A stretch of 50,171 bases of DNA from an uncultured Acetatifactor sp. Lineage in GTDB: Bacteria; Bacillota; Clostridia; Lachnospirales; Lachnospiraceae. The DNA is taken from positions 1-50,171 of the forward strand of contig CAJUQT010000021.1 in the NCBI GenBank assembly GCA_910588225.1, in the 5' to 3' direction. A model generated the notes under the pieces. That model did not search any database and had not been told where the DNA came from. It saw only the letters and a list, made by a program, of their open reading frames with translations. A program made the translations under genes and the position numbers. Below, one piece after another: positions 35,504 through 43,982 of the stretch (within the stretch, counting starts at the first letter, position 1; every line of letters begins with the position of its first letter).

Positions 35504-36010
35504 CTAATCTAAATATACAATCTGTTCCGTGCCTCTTGCCAGACCGGCAATTCCTGTTCTCGCCTGTTCCAGAATCTCGTGTCCATCCAGCATGCTGATA
35601 AAAGCATCTATCTTCTGCTGATTCCCAGTCAGTTCAATCATCAGACTCTCCGGTGCCACATCCACAACTTTAGCCCGGAAAATATCGGTAACAGCAATCA
35701 CATTTTGCCTCTGCTCGGCAGTGGCACGCACCTTAATCAAAAGCAATTCCCGGAACACACTTACCTCCGGTTTCAGTTCTCTGATATTGCGGACATCCTC
35801 AAGCTTTGCAAGCTGCTTCTCAATCTGCTCTAAAATTACATCATCACCGGAAGCCACAATTGTGATTCTGGTGATACGGGGATCGGCAGTGGCACCGGCG
35901 GTAATGCTCTCCACATTGTAGCCTCTCCTGGCAAAAAGCCCGGCGATACGGCTTAACACGCCGGAAGTATTGTTTACCAGCAATTGAAATACTTTTTTCT
36001 GCATCTCCAT
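35504..36010 (-). CDS. ilvN: Acetolactate synthase small (regulatory) subunit, copy 2
   Basis: Regulatory subunit of acetohydroxyacid synthase, 168 residues, the common length for the ilvH-type chain. The N-terminal ACT domain has NNTSGVLSRIAGLFARRGYN; the residues that bind valine in IlvH (Asn and Gly of the first loop, Asn of the RGYN loop) are conserved. ATG 36010 follows AGAGG closely; ATG 36004 is two codons downstream. It sits directly before ilvC, separated from the first small-subunit gene by the deacetylase gene. Confidence 0.94.
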   Translation of the reverse strand: MEMQKKVFQLLVNNTSGVLSRIAGLFARRGYNVESITAGATADPRITRITIVASGDDVILEQIEKQLAKLEDVRNIRELKPEVSVFRELLLIKVRATAEQRQNVIAVTDIFRAKVVDVAPESLMIELTGNQQKIDAFISMLDGHEILEQARTGIAGLARGTEQIVYLD

Positions 36011-36094
36011 TTCACCTCTCTTTTCTTCGAAAAAGCTTTTTGTTATCATATCAAGTTCCGAAAGGAATGTCAATAATGTTCCCTGGCTTTTCTA

Positions 36095-36865
36095 TTACTG
36101 CAGTTCCTGAAAGGTATAAAATTTCAGGTCCATCTCTTTTGCCTTTTGCAGAAGGAATTCAAGGTTTTCCTCCGTGACACACCAGTCCCCGTCTCCTATG
36201 GCGTGAGAATAGACAGGAACCACCGCACCTTCTTCTGCCTCGCTCATTACAGTGAGAATTTCCAGGATTCGGGCTTCATATTGTTCCCTGGATTCATAGT
36301 TTGCATTGTCCAGAGACATGGACTCCACAAAACCTCTTTTCATATAGTCCTTCACATGAGGCTCACATTTAAAAGCCCCACGCACCACATTATAATGCTG
36401 TAACAGCAGCTCATTGAGTTCATCCGTATAAGCACCATAAGGATAGGCAAACGTGGTAAACTCATATCCCGCTTCTCTGAAAACAGCTATCGGAGCAATT
36501 GCCTGTTCATATATCTCTTCTTCCGTAAGCTCTGTCAGGTTTGCATGACCTGTGGTATGACATCCGATCTCATGTCCCCGTTTTCTGGCAGCTTCACAGA
36601 ATTCCGTAGGATACGCAGCATTCACAAAAAAAGTCACTTTGGCATCATATTCATCAAACAAATCAAAATACTGTTCCCAATTATCAGGCGAATAATCGTC
36701 AAATGCCAGCACAATACCGGATTGTTTTCTCTCCTGCTCCCTCAAATGGACCCGATATCGTTTGATTCCGCCAAATGCCGCACCTGCAATCAGAACAAGG
36801 GCTGCCATAGCTGCCAGCATACAGACAGTTTTTTTCTTCACTTTACTCATTTCATCAGCCTTCAT
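36095..36865 (-). CDS. Polysaccharide deacetylase family protein
   Basis: NodB-homology carbohydrate esterase of about 256 residues. An N-terminal membrane helix (TVCMLAAMAALVLIAGAAF) anchors it outside the cell. The catalytic landmarks are present: AFDDY (general base Asp and metal Asp), GCHTTGHANL with two metal histidines, TFAYPYG, and a C-terminal YSHAIGD. It may deacetylate peptidoglycan or another surface glycan. ATG 36865 has GGAG 6 nt upstream and overlaps the end of the preceding ilvN-like gene by 11 nt, so it is cotranslated with an amino acid biosynthesis operon, an unexpected place for it. Confidence 0.88.
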   Translation of the reverse strand: MKADEMSKVKKKTVCMLAAMAALVLIAGAAFGGIKRYRVHLREQERKQSGIVLAFDDYSPDNWEQYFDLFDEYDAKVTFFVNAAYPTEFCEAARKRGHEIGCHTTGHANLTELTEEEIYEQAIAPIAVFREAGYEFTTFAYPYGAYTDELNELLLQHYNVVRGAFKCEPHVKDYMKRGFVESMSLDNANYESREQYEARILEILTVMSEAEEGAVVPVYSHAIGDGDWCVTEENLEFLLQKAKEMDLKFYTFQELQ

Positions 36866-37349
36866 CGTTTTCTCCGCATTTGGAAAGAGCCAATGTTCCT
36901 GTTCTGGCCACTTCCACAATACTAATGGTCTGAAGCATTTTAATCAAAAGCTTTATCTTCTCAGGTTCGTCACAAATCTGAATCATCATAAAATGCTTTG
37001 ACATGTCCACAATCTGTGCTTTCATAATCTCACAGAGTTCCATAATCTCCCGACGATTGTTTTTATTATATTTTATTTTGATAAGCATCAGCTCTCTGGT
37101 GATACACTGCTGCTCCGTAAATGTCTTGACCTTTATGACATCCAGCTTCTTATTGAGCTGTTTTTCAATCTGTTCAATGGTTCTCTCGTCACCACTGCTG
37201 ACAATGGTCATGCAGGATACGGTTCTGTCATCCGTCTCTCCCACAGCCAGGCTGTCTATGTTAAAACAACGTCTGGAAAACAGTCCCGCCACCTTACACA
37301 ATACACCGGAACGGTTCTCCACCAATACGGAATATATTCTTTTCTTCAT
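36855..37349 (-). CDS. Acetolactate synthase small subunit paralogue, copy 1
   Basis: ACT-domain regulatory subunit of 164 residues, directly after ilvB with AGGAGG before the ATG. Compared with copy 2 the ACT domain reads NRSGVLCKVAGLFSRRCFN: the Asn and Gly of the valine loop and the Asn of the second loop remain, but the usual Gly of RRGYN is Cys. The C-terminal domain is more basic and less alike. It probably binds the same catalytic subunit and may respond to a different ligand. It overlaps the deacetylase gene by 11 nt. Confidence 0.9.
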   Translation of the reverse strand: MKKRIYSVLVENRSGVLCKVAGLFSRRCFNIDSLAVGETDDRTVSCMTIVSSGDERTIEQIEKQLNKKLDVIKVKTFTEQQCITRELMLIKIKYNKNNRREIMELCEIMKAQIVDMSKHFMMIQICDEPEKIKLLIKMLQTISIVEVARTGTLALSKCGENDEG

Positions 37350-37401
37350 TTTGCCTCCTATTCCAGTTCTGTAAGTACAAATCAGGATCCAAAACCGTGA
37401 T

Positions 37402-39015
37402 CTATACCAGATCCATGGGATCTATGATACATTCCAGGATCATGGATTTATCTTCCCGCAGGAAGGCGTCGATAGTTTCTTCACATTTATCCATATCCTT
37501 CAATCGCAGGAAAGGAATATTATATGCGGCGGAAAGCTTTTCCAGATCAGGACTTCCTGATAAATCAATTACAGAATAATGATCCATATAGGTAAAGTGC
37601 TGATACTGACGCACCATTCCCAGGCAATTATTTTTTAATACCACAATTTTCACAGGAATATCATGCTGACACATTGTGGCCAGTTCCATCATGGACATCT
37701 GGAAGGAACCGTCCCCGCATACGGCAACCACCTGCCTTTGAGGCTCTACTGCTTTGACGCCTACAGCCGCAGGAATAGAATACCCCATAGTACCCATTCC
37801 GCCGGTGGTCAGGAATTTACCTTTTCTCACCTTTGCATAAGTACAGGACCAGATCTGATTCTGTCCCACATCTGCCACATAGACGGCATCTTCCGCCATT
37901 TTGACCGTAAGCTTTTCGATAAATGCCGCAGGGTCCACATAAGCAGGATTCGGCCTGCGCGTTTTGGCCAGGGTATTGCGATATTCGTTCAGCACGGCAA
38001 TCCATTCCTCAAAACTGCAGGAAAACTCTTCCATTTCAAAATCCTGAAAAACATGTTTGGCGTCTCCTACCAGCGGAATGGTCGGACCTGCATTTTTACC
38101 GATTTCCGCAGGGTCCACATCAATGTGCACAAGCACTTTATTCCTGGTAATCATATCCGGCTGGTTCACCGCTCGATCCGCTACCCGGGCGCCTACCATA
38201 ATCAGAAGATCCGAGTCGTTCATGGCACGGTTGGCATAAGGCTGTCCGTTATTTCCCACCATCCCATAGTAAAGCGGGTGATCTGTCGGCATGACACCGA
38301 TTCCCATCATAGTAGATACCACTGGAACGCCATGATCTTCTGCAAATTTGCGCAGCTCGTCCTGTGCGTCGCTCAGCAGAACACCGCCGCCTGCACAGAT
38401 AATAGGTCTTTTAGCTTTTTTCAGCTCCGCTATTACTTTTTTAATCTGTACCGCATGTCCCTTTACGGTAGGCTTGTACGTACGCAGAGAAACTTCCTCA
38501 GGATATTTGAATTTACTGATTGCCGCATTTTGAATGTCAATGGGCACATCTATCAGCACAGGGCCTCTTCTGCCTGTGTTTGCTATGTGAAAAGCTTCCT
38601 TGAAAATCCTGGGAATATCGTTTACATTCCTGATCAGATAGCTGTATTTTACGAAAGACTCCACCGCTCCCGTAATATCGGCTTCCTGGAATACGTCGCT
38701 GCCCAGAAGTTCGCTGTTCACCTGACCCGTAATGCAGATTAAGGGAATACTGTCTGCAAAGGCTGTTGCAATTCCGGTGATCACATTGGTGGCGCCGGGG
38801 CCGGAGGTAACAGCACAGACTCCGGGGCTCCCTGTAATTCTGGACACTCCGCTGGCAGCATGAGCCGCATTCTGCTCCGTCCGAATGAGAATCGTTCTGA
38901 TATCTGACTCCAATATACTGTTGTAAAAAGGACAAATTGCTACACCAGGGTATCCGAATACCGTGGTTACGCCTTCTGCCTCCAGACATTTAATGATGGC
39001 ATCTGCACCTGTCAT
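37402..39015 (-). CDS. ilvB: Acetolactate synthase catalytic subunit
   Basis: Thiamine-diphosphate enzyme that condenses pyruvate to acetolactate or with 2-ketobutyrate (537 residues). The catalytic Glu is E47 in RTEQNAAH; the ThDP motif is GDGSFQMSMMEL...NN, with the FAD/ThDP central domain between. ATG 39015 (MTGADAIIKC) has AGGAGG upstream and avoids overlap with metH. The neighbours, two small subunits and ilvC, support biosynthetic rather than catabolic function (not AlsS). It lies 54 bp after the metH-like gene with no terminator between, so the two are probably cotranscribed. Confidence 0.96.
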   Translation of the reverse strand: MTGADAIIKCLEAEGVTTVFGYPGVAICPFYNSILESDIRTILIRTEQNAAHAASGVSRITGSPGVCAVTSGPGATNVITGIATAFADSIPLICITGQVNSELLGSDVFQEADITGAVESFVKYSYLIRNVNDIPRIFKEAFHIANTGRRGPVLIDVPIDIQNAAISKFKYPEEVSLRTYKPTVKGHAVQIKKVIAELKKAKRPIICAGGGVLLSDAQDELRKFAEDHGVPVVSTMMGIGVMPTDHPLYYGMVGNNGQPYANRAMNDSDLLIMVGARVADRAVNQPDMITRNKVLVHIDVDPAEIGKNAGPTIPLVGDAKHVFQDFEMEEFSCSFEEWIAVLNEYRNTLAKTRRPNPAYVDPAAFIEKLTVKMAEDAVYVADVGQNQIWSCTYAKVRKGKFLTTGGMGTMGYSIPAAVGVKAVEPQRQVVAVCGDGSFQMSMMELATMCQHDIPVKIVVLKNNCLGMVRQYQHFTYMDHYSVIDLSGSPDLEKLSAAYNIPFLRLKDMDKCEETIDAFLREDKSMILECIIDPMDLV

Positions 39016-39069
39016 ATGAATCCTCCTGATTATGTTTGTCATACATGCTTTCTTCATGCTGTATATGTT

Positions 39070-41652
39070 TTATGCCCCTGTGGGCTCATTTTTGCCTGTC
39101 AGTCTCCAAGCCAGCTTTACCGCCTCGGCTGCATCTGCGGAATAACCGTCCGCTCCGATTTCATCCGCATAGTCCTGCGTGATAACCGCACCGCCTATCA
39201 TTACTTTTGCAGTCAGCCCCTCTTCTCTGGCATATGCGATAACTTCCCTCATTCGCCGCATTGTGGTGGTCATCAACGCGGAGAGCGCTATAATCTGTGC
39301 GTGATTTTCCTTTGCCGCTCTGATAATATCTTCTTTCGGCACATCCTTACCCAGATCGATCACCTGAAATCCATAATTTTTCAACATCAGTGCCACAAGA
39401 TTTTTACCGATATCATGAATATCTCCTTCTACTGTGGCAATAATCACTACTGGCCTGTCCCCGGAATCCGTTTCTCGAAGCAGAAGCGGCTCCAGAATTT
39501 CTATGGCATTTTTCATTGCCTCCGCACTGGCAATCAGCTGTGGAAGAAAGTATTTTCCTTTATCAAATAATTCTCCTACCTCATTGATAGCCGGCAGCAG
39601 TACTTCCTGCAGTAAAGCTGAAGGCTCTTCGCCCTCTGCAAGAGCTTCACGAACCTGAGCGGCGATTCCCTTTCGATTCCCTTTCAGAACTGAATTTCGG
39701 ATTGTTATTCTAAGTCCGTTTTCCGGCTTCACAGATAAACATTCACAGGCTTTATCAGACAGCTGTCTGCTTTCAGCCTCCTGCGTCACTCCCTTTCGGT
39801 CTTCTGCGCCTTCTACCGCCATTTTCTCCGACGGCTTTTGTAAGGCGGTCTCCTTCGGCGGTCTCTGCGGCGCGGCCTCTTTCCGAATCCGGTCTTCTGC
39901 TATGGTCCCTGCATATTCTATATAACGGATATCTGCCTCCTCCCTGTTCAGCAGCATGTCCGTTGCCAGAGCACAGCTGACCAGAAGTTCCTGCGAAGGA
40001 TTGGCAATTGCCATGGTCAGTCCCTCTCGGATGGCAAGCGTCAAAAATGCCGTATTGACATAACTTCTCTCCGGCATTCCAAAGGAAATATTAGATAGGC
40101 CGCAGATAGAAGCAAGTCCTTTCTCTCTGCAGTATCGAATGGTTTCCAGTGTCTCCAGCGCTGCTTTTTTATTGGCGCCTACAGTGGACACAAGCCCGTC
40201 CACAACGATGTCCTCATCCTGCAAACCCAGAGAGTATGCTCTTTCCAGCACGGTCTCAATAATCTGCTTTTTCTCCTGGATGTTCTCCGGCAGACCTCTG
40301 TCGGAAAGCGGAAGCAAAATGAACATGGCCCCATACTTTTTGACCAGAGGCAGCAGCATGTCCATTTTCTCCTTTTCCATAGATACGGAATTTACCAGCG
40401 CTCTGCCCGGATAATGACGAAGCGCCGCTTCCAGTACATCCACATGGCTGGAATCCAGAGAAAGAGGCAGATTTGTCACCATACTGATTTCGTCAAGCGC
40501 CTGAAGCATAACTCCCTTTTCATCAATGCCGCTCATTCCCATATTGACATCCAGAATCCGGGCGCCGCTTTTTTCCTGTTCTTCGGCAAATTGCAGCACT
40601 TTATCAAAATTGCCTTCCCGCAGCTGTGACTGCAAAATCTTTTTTCCTGTGGGATTAATCCTTTCCCCTACAATGAAAAATCCATCGTCCAGGCCGAACT
40701 CCACAGTCTGTCGCTCTGAAGAAAGCATTCTGATTCCGTCCGCTTTTCGTTTCAGGCCAGGAACAGGACCGGTTCCAAAAATATCACGAAGTCTTCTGAT
40801 ATATTCCGGTGTAGTTCCGCAGCAGCCGCCCAACAGGGAAGCACCGGCCTCCACCAGCAATTTCATCTCATCTGCAAATTCATCTGCGTTCATATTATAA
40901 AAGGTATTCCCCGCTTCATCCAGACAGGGAAGGCCCGCATTGGGCTTTGCAATGATGGGAACCCCTTTTGTACTTGACACCATGTCGGCTACAATCTGCC
41001 GCATGTGAGCCGGCCCGGTGGAACAGTTCACTCCTATGGCAGAGGCGCCCAGACTTTCCAGAACCACAGCGGCCGTCTTCGCATCTGTGCCGTACAGTGT
41101 CCTTCCGTCCGCCTCAAAAGTCAATGTCACCATCACGGGCAGCTCACTGACTTCTTTCGCCGCAATGAGTGCCGCCCTGGTTTCAGCCAGACTCATCATC
41201 GTCTCTATTACCAGTAAATCCACACCTGCCTGTTCCAAAGCGGTAATCTGTTCTTTATAGATGGTAATCAGCTTCTCCAGCTTCATATTGCCAAGTGGTT
41301 TCAGCAGTTCGCCCGTCATCGTCAGATCTCCGGCAATATATACCGGCTGCGAGGCTTCCGAGACAGCAGCTTTCGAGATTGCAACGAGCTTTCGAATGAC
41401 AGAATCCATCTGTTCTTCCAATCCGTACTCGGCCAGTTTAATTCGGTTGGCGGTAAAAGTTGGAGCATAGAGAATATTGGTACCGGCCGCAACATATTGT
41501 TTCTGCAGCTCCAGCATTACATCCGGATGCTCCAGTATCCACCGCTCCGGACACACTCCGGAAGGCATACCGGCCCTGACCAGATTAGAACCGGTGGCTC
41601 CGTCAAGATACAGGTAATATTTTGCTATATCATTAAATTCACTTCTTGTCAT
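39070..41652 (-). CDS. metH: Cobalamin-dependent methionine synthase (lacking reactivation domain)
   Basis: Multidomain methyltransferase of about 860 residues. In order: homocysteine-binding barrel (about 1-300, zinc cysteines in GVNCSTGP and GGCCGTTPEY), pterin-binding domain (about 310-580, RINPTGKK and LDVNMG), a Lys/Glu/Pro-rich linker of about 60 residues, then a B12 cap and B12-binding domain (about 650-860) with DIHDIGKNLV carrying the His ligand. The C-terminal AdoMet reactivation domain of E. coli MetH is absent, as in many anaerobes, so reactivation must come from elsewhere. ATG 41652 is taken as start, 13 nt after AAAGGA; the open frame to 41868 includes promoter-like sequence. 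Confidence 0.93.
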   Translation of the reverse strand: MTRSEFNDIAKYYLYLDGATGSNLVRAGMPSGVCPERWILEHPDVMLELQKQYVAAGTNILYAPTFTANRIKLAEYGLEEQMDSVIRKLVAISKAAVSEASQPVYIAGDLTMTGELLKPLGNMKLEKLITIYKEQITALEQAGVDLLVIETMMSLAETRAALIAAKEVSELPVMVTLTFEADGRTLYGTDAKTAAVVLESLGASAIGVNCSTGPAHMRQIVADMVSSTKGVPIIAKPNAGLPCLDEAGNTFYNMNADEFADEMKLLVEAGASLLGGCCGTTPEYIRRLRDIFGTGPVPGLKRKADGIRMLSSERQTVEFGLDDGFFIVGERINPTGKKILQSQLREGNFDKVLQFAEEQEKSGARILDVNMGMSGIDEKGVMLQALDEISMVTNLPLSLDSSHVDVLEAALRHYPGRALVNSVSMEKEKMDMLLPLVKKYGAMFILLPLSDRGLPENIQEKKQIIETVLERAYSLGLQDEDIVVDGLVSTVGANKKAALETLETIRYCREKGLASICGLSNISFGMPERSYVNTAFLTLAIREGLTMAIANPSQELLVSCALATDMLLNREEADIRYIEYAGTIAEDRIRKEAAPQRPPKETALQKPSEKMAVEGAEDRKGVTQEAESRQLSDKACECLSVKPENGLRITIRNSVLKGNRKGIAAQVREALAEGEEPSALLQEVLLPAINEVGELFDKGKYFLPQLIASAEAMKNAIEILEPLLLRETDSGDRPVVIIATVEGDIHDIGKNLVALMLKNYGFQVIDLGKDVPKEDIIRAAKENHAQIIALSALMTTTMRRMREVIAYAREEGLTAKVMIGGAVITQDYADEIGADGYSADAAEAVKLAWRLTGKNEPTGA

Positions 41653-41698
41653 ATCAGTAAAGGGGTCCTTTCTCTCATCCCTGAAAAATTCATTTATT

Positions 41699-41728
41699 AT
41701 CATACCACAGACATGAATTATTCGTAAA
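41699..41728 (-). promoter_or_regulatory. Candidate metH-ilv promoter
   Basis: Minus strand extended -10 TGGTATGAT (hexamer 41699-41704) and TTTACG (41723-41728), 18-bp spacer. It lies about 45 nt upstream of the metH start. I saw no cobalamin or SAM riboswitch core in the 182-bp divergent gap. Confidence 0.5.
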
Positions 41729-41762
41729 GGGGCGTATTTATCCAATTTAATGGTAAAAACAG

Positions 41763-41791
41763 TTGCAAAAATATCCGTGATGTGGTAGATT
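41763..41791 (+). promoter_or_regulatory. Candidate promoter of the lipoprotein gene
   Basis: TTGCAA (41763-41768), 17-bp spacer, TAGATT (41786-41791), about 45 nt upstream of the plus-strand lipoprotein start. It is back to back with the metH promoter. Confidence 0.5.
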
Positions 41792-41834
41792 TTAATAGAA
41801 TTTTGTTGACAGGAATGAAAATGGAGGTTCAGGA

Positions 41835-42311
41835 ATGGGTAAAAAAGCAAAGGTAATTTTCGCGGCATTTATTGTAATAGTGGCACTCACAGCCTGCGGC
41901 GAGGATCCTGCATTGACCCGCTTCCGGAAAAGTATGGATGAGTTCTGTACCAAAATCTCGGAGATAGATACTTCCATTAACGGTATAGATGCCCAGTCAG
42001 ATTCCGCAGCCACAGAGCTTTTAGGGTATCTGGACGATCTGGACACTGCATTTCAGACCTTTGCCGATTTGGATTTCCCGGATGAGTTTGATTATCTGGA
42101 AGATCTTGCAAAGGAATCCAGCGAATATATGACGGAAGCGGTAAAAAGCTATCACGATGCCTATGGTAATGGTTCCTATAATGAATATACCGCAGAATAT
42201 GCCAGACAAAACTATTCCAGAGCATACAAACGTGTCCAGATTATTATCTCGTTTCTGCATGGAGAAGAACCCACGGACACAGATTTAACCATCGAATATG
42301 AAAATGAATAA
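41835..42311 (+). CDS. Putative lipoprotein of unknown function
   Basis: Protein of 158 residues. MGKKAKVIFAAFIVIVALTAC is a lipoprotein signal with the lipobox LTAC, so Cys21 should carry the lipid and the rest sit on the outer face of the membrane. The mature part is acidic and predicted to be helical, with a Tyr-rich stretch near the end (YHDAYGNGSYNEYT). I do not recognise a named family. GGAGG lies 7 nt before the ATG. It is a monocistronic plus-strand gene with a terminator at 42435-42465. Confidence 0.85.
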   Translation: MGKKAKVIFAAFIVIVALTACGEDPALTRFRKSMDEFCTKISEIDTSINGIDAQSDSAATELLGYLDDLDTAFQTFADLDFPDEFDYLEDLAKESSEYMTEAVKSYHDAYGNGSYNEYTAEYARQNYSRAYKRVQIIISFLHGEEPTDTDLTIEYENE

Positions 42312-42434
42312 ATTTTTCTACTCCATTGGCGAAGAAGCACGGCTGCCGGTTTCATAGCGGCAGCATACATATTTCAGGATTGAAGAAAGCATTTCAACAC
42401 AATACTGATTTCGGCGGAGCTGAAAAAGAAACGG

Positions 42435-42465
42435 GGAGGGAGCCTGGGAGGCCCCTCCTGTTTTT
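42435..42465 (+). terminator. Terminator of the lipoprotein gene
   Basis: A GGAGGG / CCCTCC outer stem with an inner GCCT-GGG-AGGC hairpin and one bulged A, followed by TGTTTTT. It lies about 124 nt after the stop codon. Confidence 0.8.
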
Positions 42466-42551
42466 GTGCTTTTTGTCGTTCAGGAAAATTTCTGACCGCT
42501 TAGGAAATTTTGCGCAACAAAGGCATCCGTTGTGGTATGCTTCTGCTTTTT

Positions 42552-42588
42552 AGAAAAAGAGCTGCGCACTAATTTCTTAGTGCGACAG
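42552..42588 (-). terminator. Terminator of the DUF4870-like gene
   Basis: On the minus strand GCTG-T-CGCACTAA pairs with TTAGTGCG-CAGC around a GAAA loop (42561-42588) and is followed by TCTTTTTCT. It starts about 48 nt after the stop at 42636. Confidence 0.85.
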
Positions 42589-42635
42589 CCCCGTAATCAG
42601 ATACTCCACAAAGTGTGAAATTTTCTGTAGCTGAC

Positions 42636-42923
42636 TCATTTTAAAAGTTTGATTCCTCCCAGAATAGGAACCTCACTCTCCTGCTCTCTGACCGCGTACA
42701 GAATTCCCATTATCCAGAACATAACTGCCGCAAATTCCAGCACATATGCCACAATCCTGATCAAGGGAACCCGTGTCAGCATTGTAAGGATAATCAAAGT
42801 AAGATTTATCACCAGCCCCTGGTTCAGGTGAAAACGGGATGCTTCTCTGTCTCCGGCCGCATATGCCGCAACCCATCCGAAAATCGTAAAATATGCCACT
42901 ATATCCGTTGTTTTTTTATCCAT
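42636..42923 (-). CDS. Small membrane protein, DUF4870-like
   Basis: Protein of 95 residues. After a short Lys-rich N-terminus come a first hydrophobic segment (IVAYFTIFGWVAAYAAG), the FHLNQGLVINL motif typical of DUF4870/Tic20-like small proteins, and two further helices. Function is not known for the family. AAAGGA precedes ATG 42923, and a TATAAT-type promoter lies at 42958-42985. It ends at a strong terminator. Confidence 0.8.
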   Translation of the reverse strand: MDKKTTDIVAYFTIFGWVAAYAAGDREASRFHLNQGLVINLTLIILTMLTRVPLIRIVAYVLEFAAVMFWIMGILYAVREQESEVPILGGIKLLK

Positions 42924-42957
42924 TTTGTTACCTTTTCCTTTCTTCTGCCAGGTTTAT

Positions 42958-42985
42958 ATTATAAGCTCGCAGTGCTTTATCCAAA
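42958..42985 (-). promoter_or_regulatory. Promoter of the DUF4870-like gene
   Basis: Minus strand TATAAT (42958-42963) with TTTGGA (42980-42985) 16 bp upstream. The -10 is perfect and the -35 weak. Confidence 0.55.
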
Positions 42986-43061
42986 CATTTACCTTATTTT
43001 GTATTTATACTCAAACATTTGTACTCAAACCAATGCTTCACTTCTGCCGCCATAGCTTTCG

Positions 43062-43478
43062 CTATAAAGTAATACCCCATACAAATCGAAGTATATTTTT
43101 CAGAAAAAAATGAATAACAAGAATCGCAATAGCCAAATACAGGTACCATTTGTGAAACTTCCAGCCCTTTATCACTTTGACACCGGCTCTGTGTAATCCC
43201 TGTGACAGCATAAAACCTCCTCCGACAATTACCATATACAGAATCAGCGGATGATACCAGGCGGACAGGAGAATGCGTCCCTGCAGCAAAGCTTTTACCG
43301 CCCTTGTGCCACCGCAGCCGGGACAATAAATTCCCAATACCATATCAAACATACAGGGAATATGCGGCAATACGTCATGGAGCCAGCATCGATAAACCAT
43401 CCATACTCCAATTCCGATTATCCCGAAAATCAGGCCTATCTGAAAAAGTTCTGTTTCCAAATCCTTTTGCTTTTTCAT
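43062..43478 (-). CDS. DUF2752 membrane protein
   Basis: Protein of 138 residues with three predicted helices (about 12-32, 73-94, 110-130). The hallmark GIYCPGCGGTRAVKALLQG follows the first helix; the CPGCGGTRA motif defines DUF2752. The role of the family is unknown. Its ATG follows the TAA stop of the upstream DUF4190-like gene with no gap, so the two are coupled in translation. Confidence 0.88.
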   Translation of the reverse strand: MKKQKDLETELFQIGLIFGIIGIGVWMVYRCWLHDVLPHIPCMFDMVLGIYCPGCGGTRAVKALLQGRILLSAWYHPLILYMVIVGGGFMLSQGLHRAGVKVIKGWKFHKWYLYLAIAILVIHFFLKNILRFVWGITL

Positions 43479-43982
43479 TTAATAGTACATCATTTCATCC
43501 ATCATCTCCGCAATGATCTCTCCTATGATCATTCCCCAAAAAGCAGACATGATAATACCGAAGATCAGACCGACAATGGAGCAGACCAATCCTGCCGTTC
43601 CCACACCGTTTTTGCTCTGTCTATTACCCATAATTGCACATATAAGTCCGGCAATTCCCAGAATCAATCCCGGAACACCATAACAGCAGCTGGAGCAGAT
43701 TGCAAGAATACCGCAGACAAGTCCGGCAATCTGGAGACCATTTGTCGCATTATCCGCCGCGGAACCTGGCGGAACCTGATAGGGAATATTTGCCGTATAA
43801 TCCTGATAATTGCTGTATTGACCATTTTGGTTCTGATTGTACTGATCATTTTGACTGTATTGCCCGCTATACTGATTATTCGAGGTGTACTGGCCGTTCT
43901 GCCCATATTGATTGTTCTGGCTGTACTGACCATCCTGACCATATTGATCAGGATTATTGTTGTACTGATTATTCCCGTCCAT
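43479..43982 (-). CDS. DUF4190-type membrane protein with Asn/Gln/Tyr-rich N-terminal repeats
   Basis: Protein of 167 residues. The first 65 or so consist of tandem degenerate repeats of the type (N/G)QYxQN, a low-complexity, prion-like cytoplasmic tail. Two Gly-rich hydrophobic hairpins follow (IAGLVCGILAICSSCC, GVPGLILGIAGLICAI and a third, GLVCSIVGLIFGI), matching DUF4190. ATG 43982 has AAGGAG upstream; the longer frame to 44081 lacks a site. It is followed without gap by the DUF2752 gene. Function unknown; repeats may mediate self-assembly or protein contacts. Confidence 0.85.
   Translation of the reverse strand: MDGNNQYNNNPDQYGQDGQYSQNNQYGQNGQYTSNNQYSGQYSQNDQYNQNQNGQYSNYQDYTANIPYQVPPGSAADNATNGLQIAGLVCGILAICSSCCYGVPGLILGIAGLICAIMGNRQSKNGVGTAGLVCSIVGLIFGIIMSAFWGMIIGEIIAEMMDEMMYY

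Larger units (their letters stand above)
42312..42635. other. Intergenic stretch holding two terminators
   Basis: No credible gene is seen here. It contains a plus-strand terminator (42435-42465) for the lipoprotein gene and a minus-strand terminator (42552-42588) for the small membrane protein gene. Short open frames here have no ribosome sites and odd composition. Confidence 0.7.

Noticed and set aside
37663..38742. Plus-strand open frame of 359 codons
   Set aside because: Antisense to ilvB; no ribosome site, and the ilvB frame has clear catalytic motifs.
41653..41834. Cobalamin or SAM riboswitch upstream of metH
   Set aside because: Scanned for the conserved cores by eye; only two back-to-back promoters and no conserved helices were seen.
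43750..43982. CRISPR-like tandem repeat
   Set aside because: The repeats are short, degenerate, contiguous and in frame with a protein; there are no spacers.
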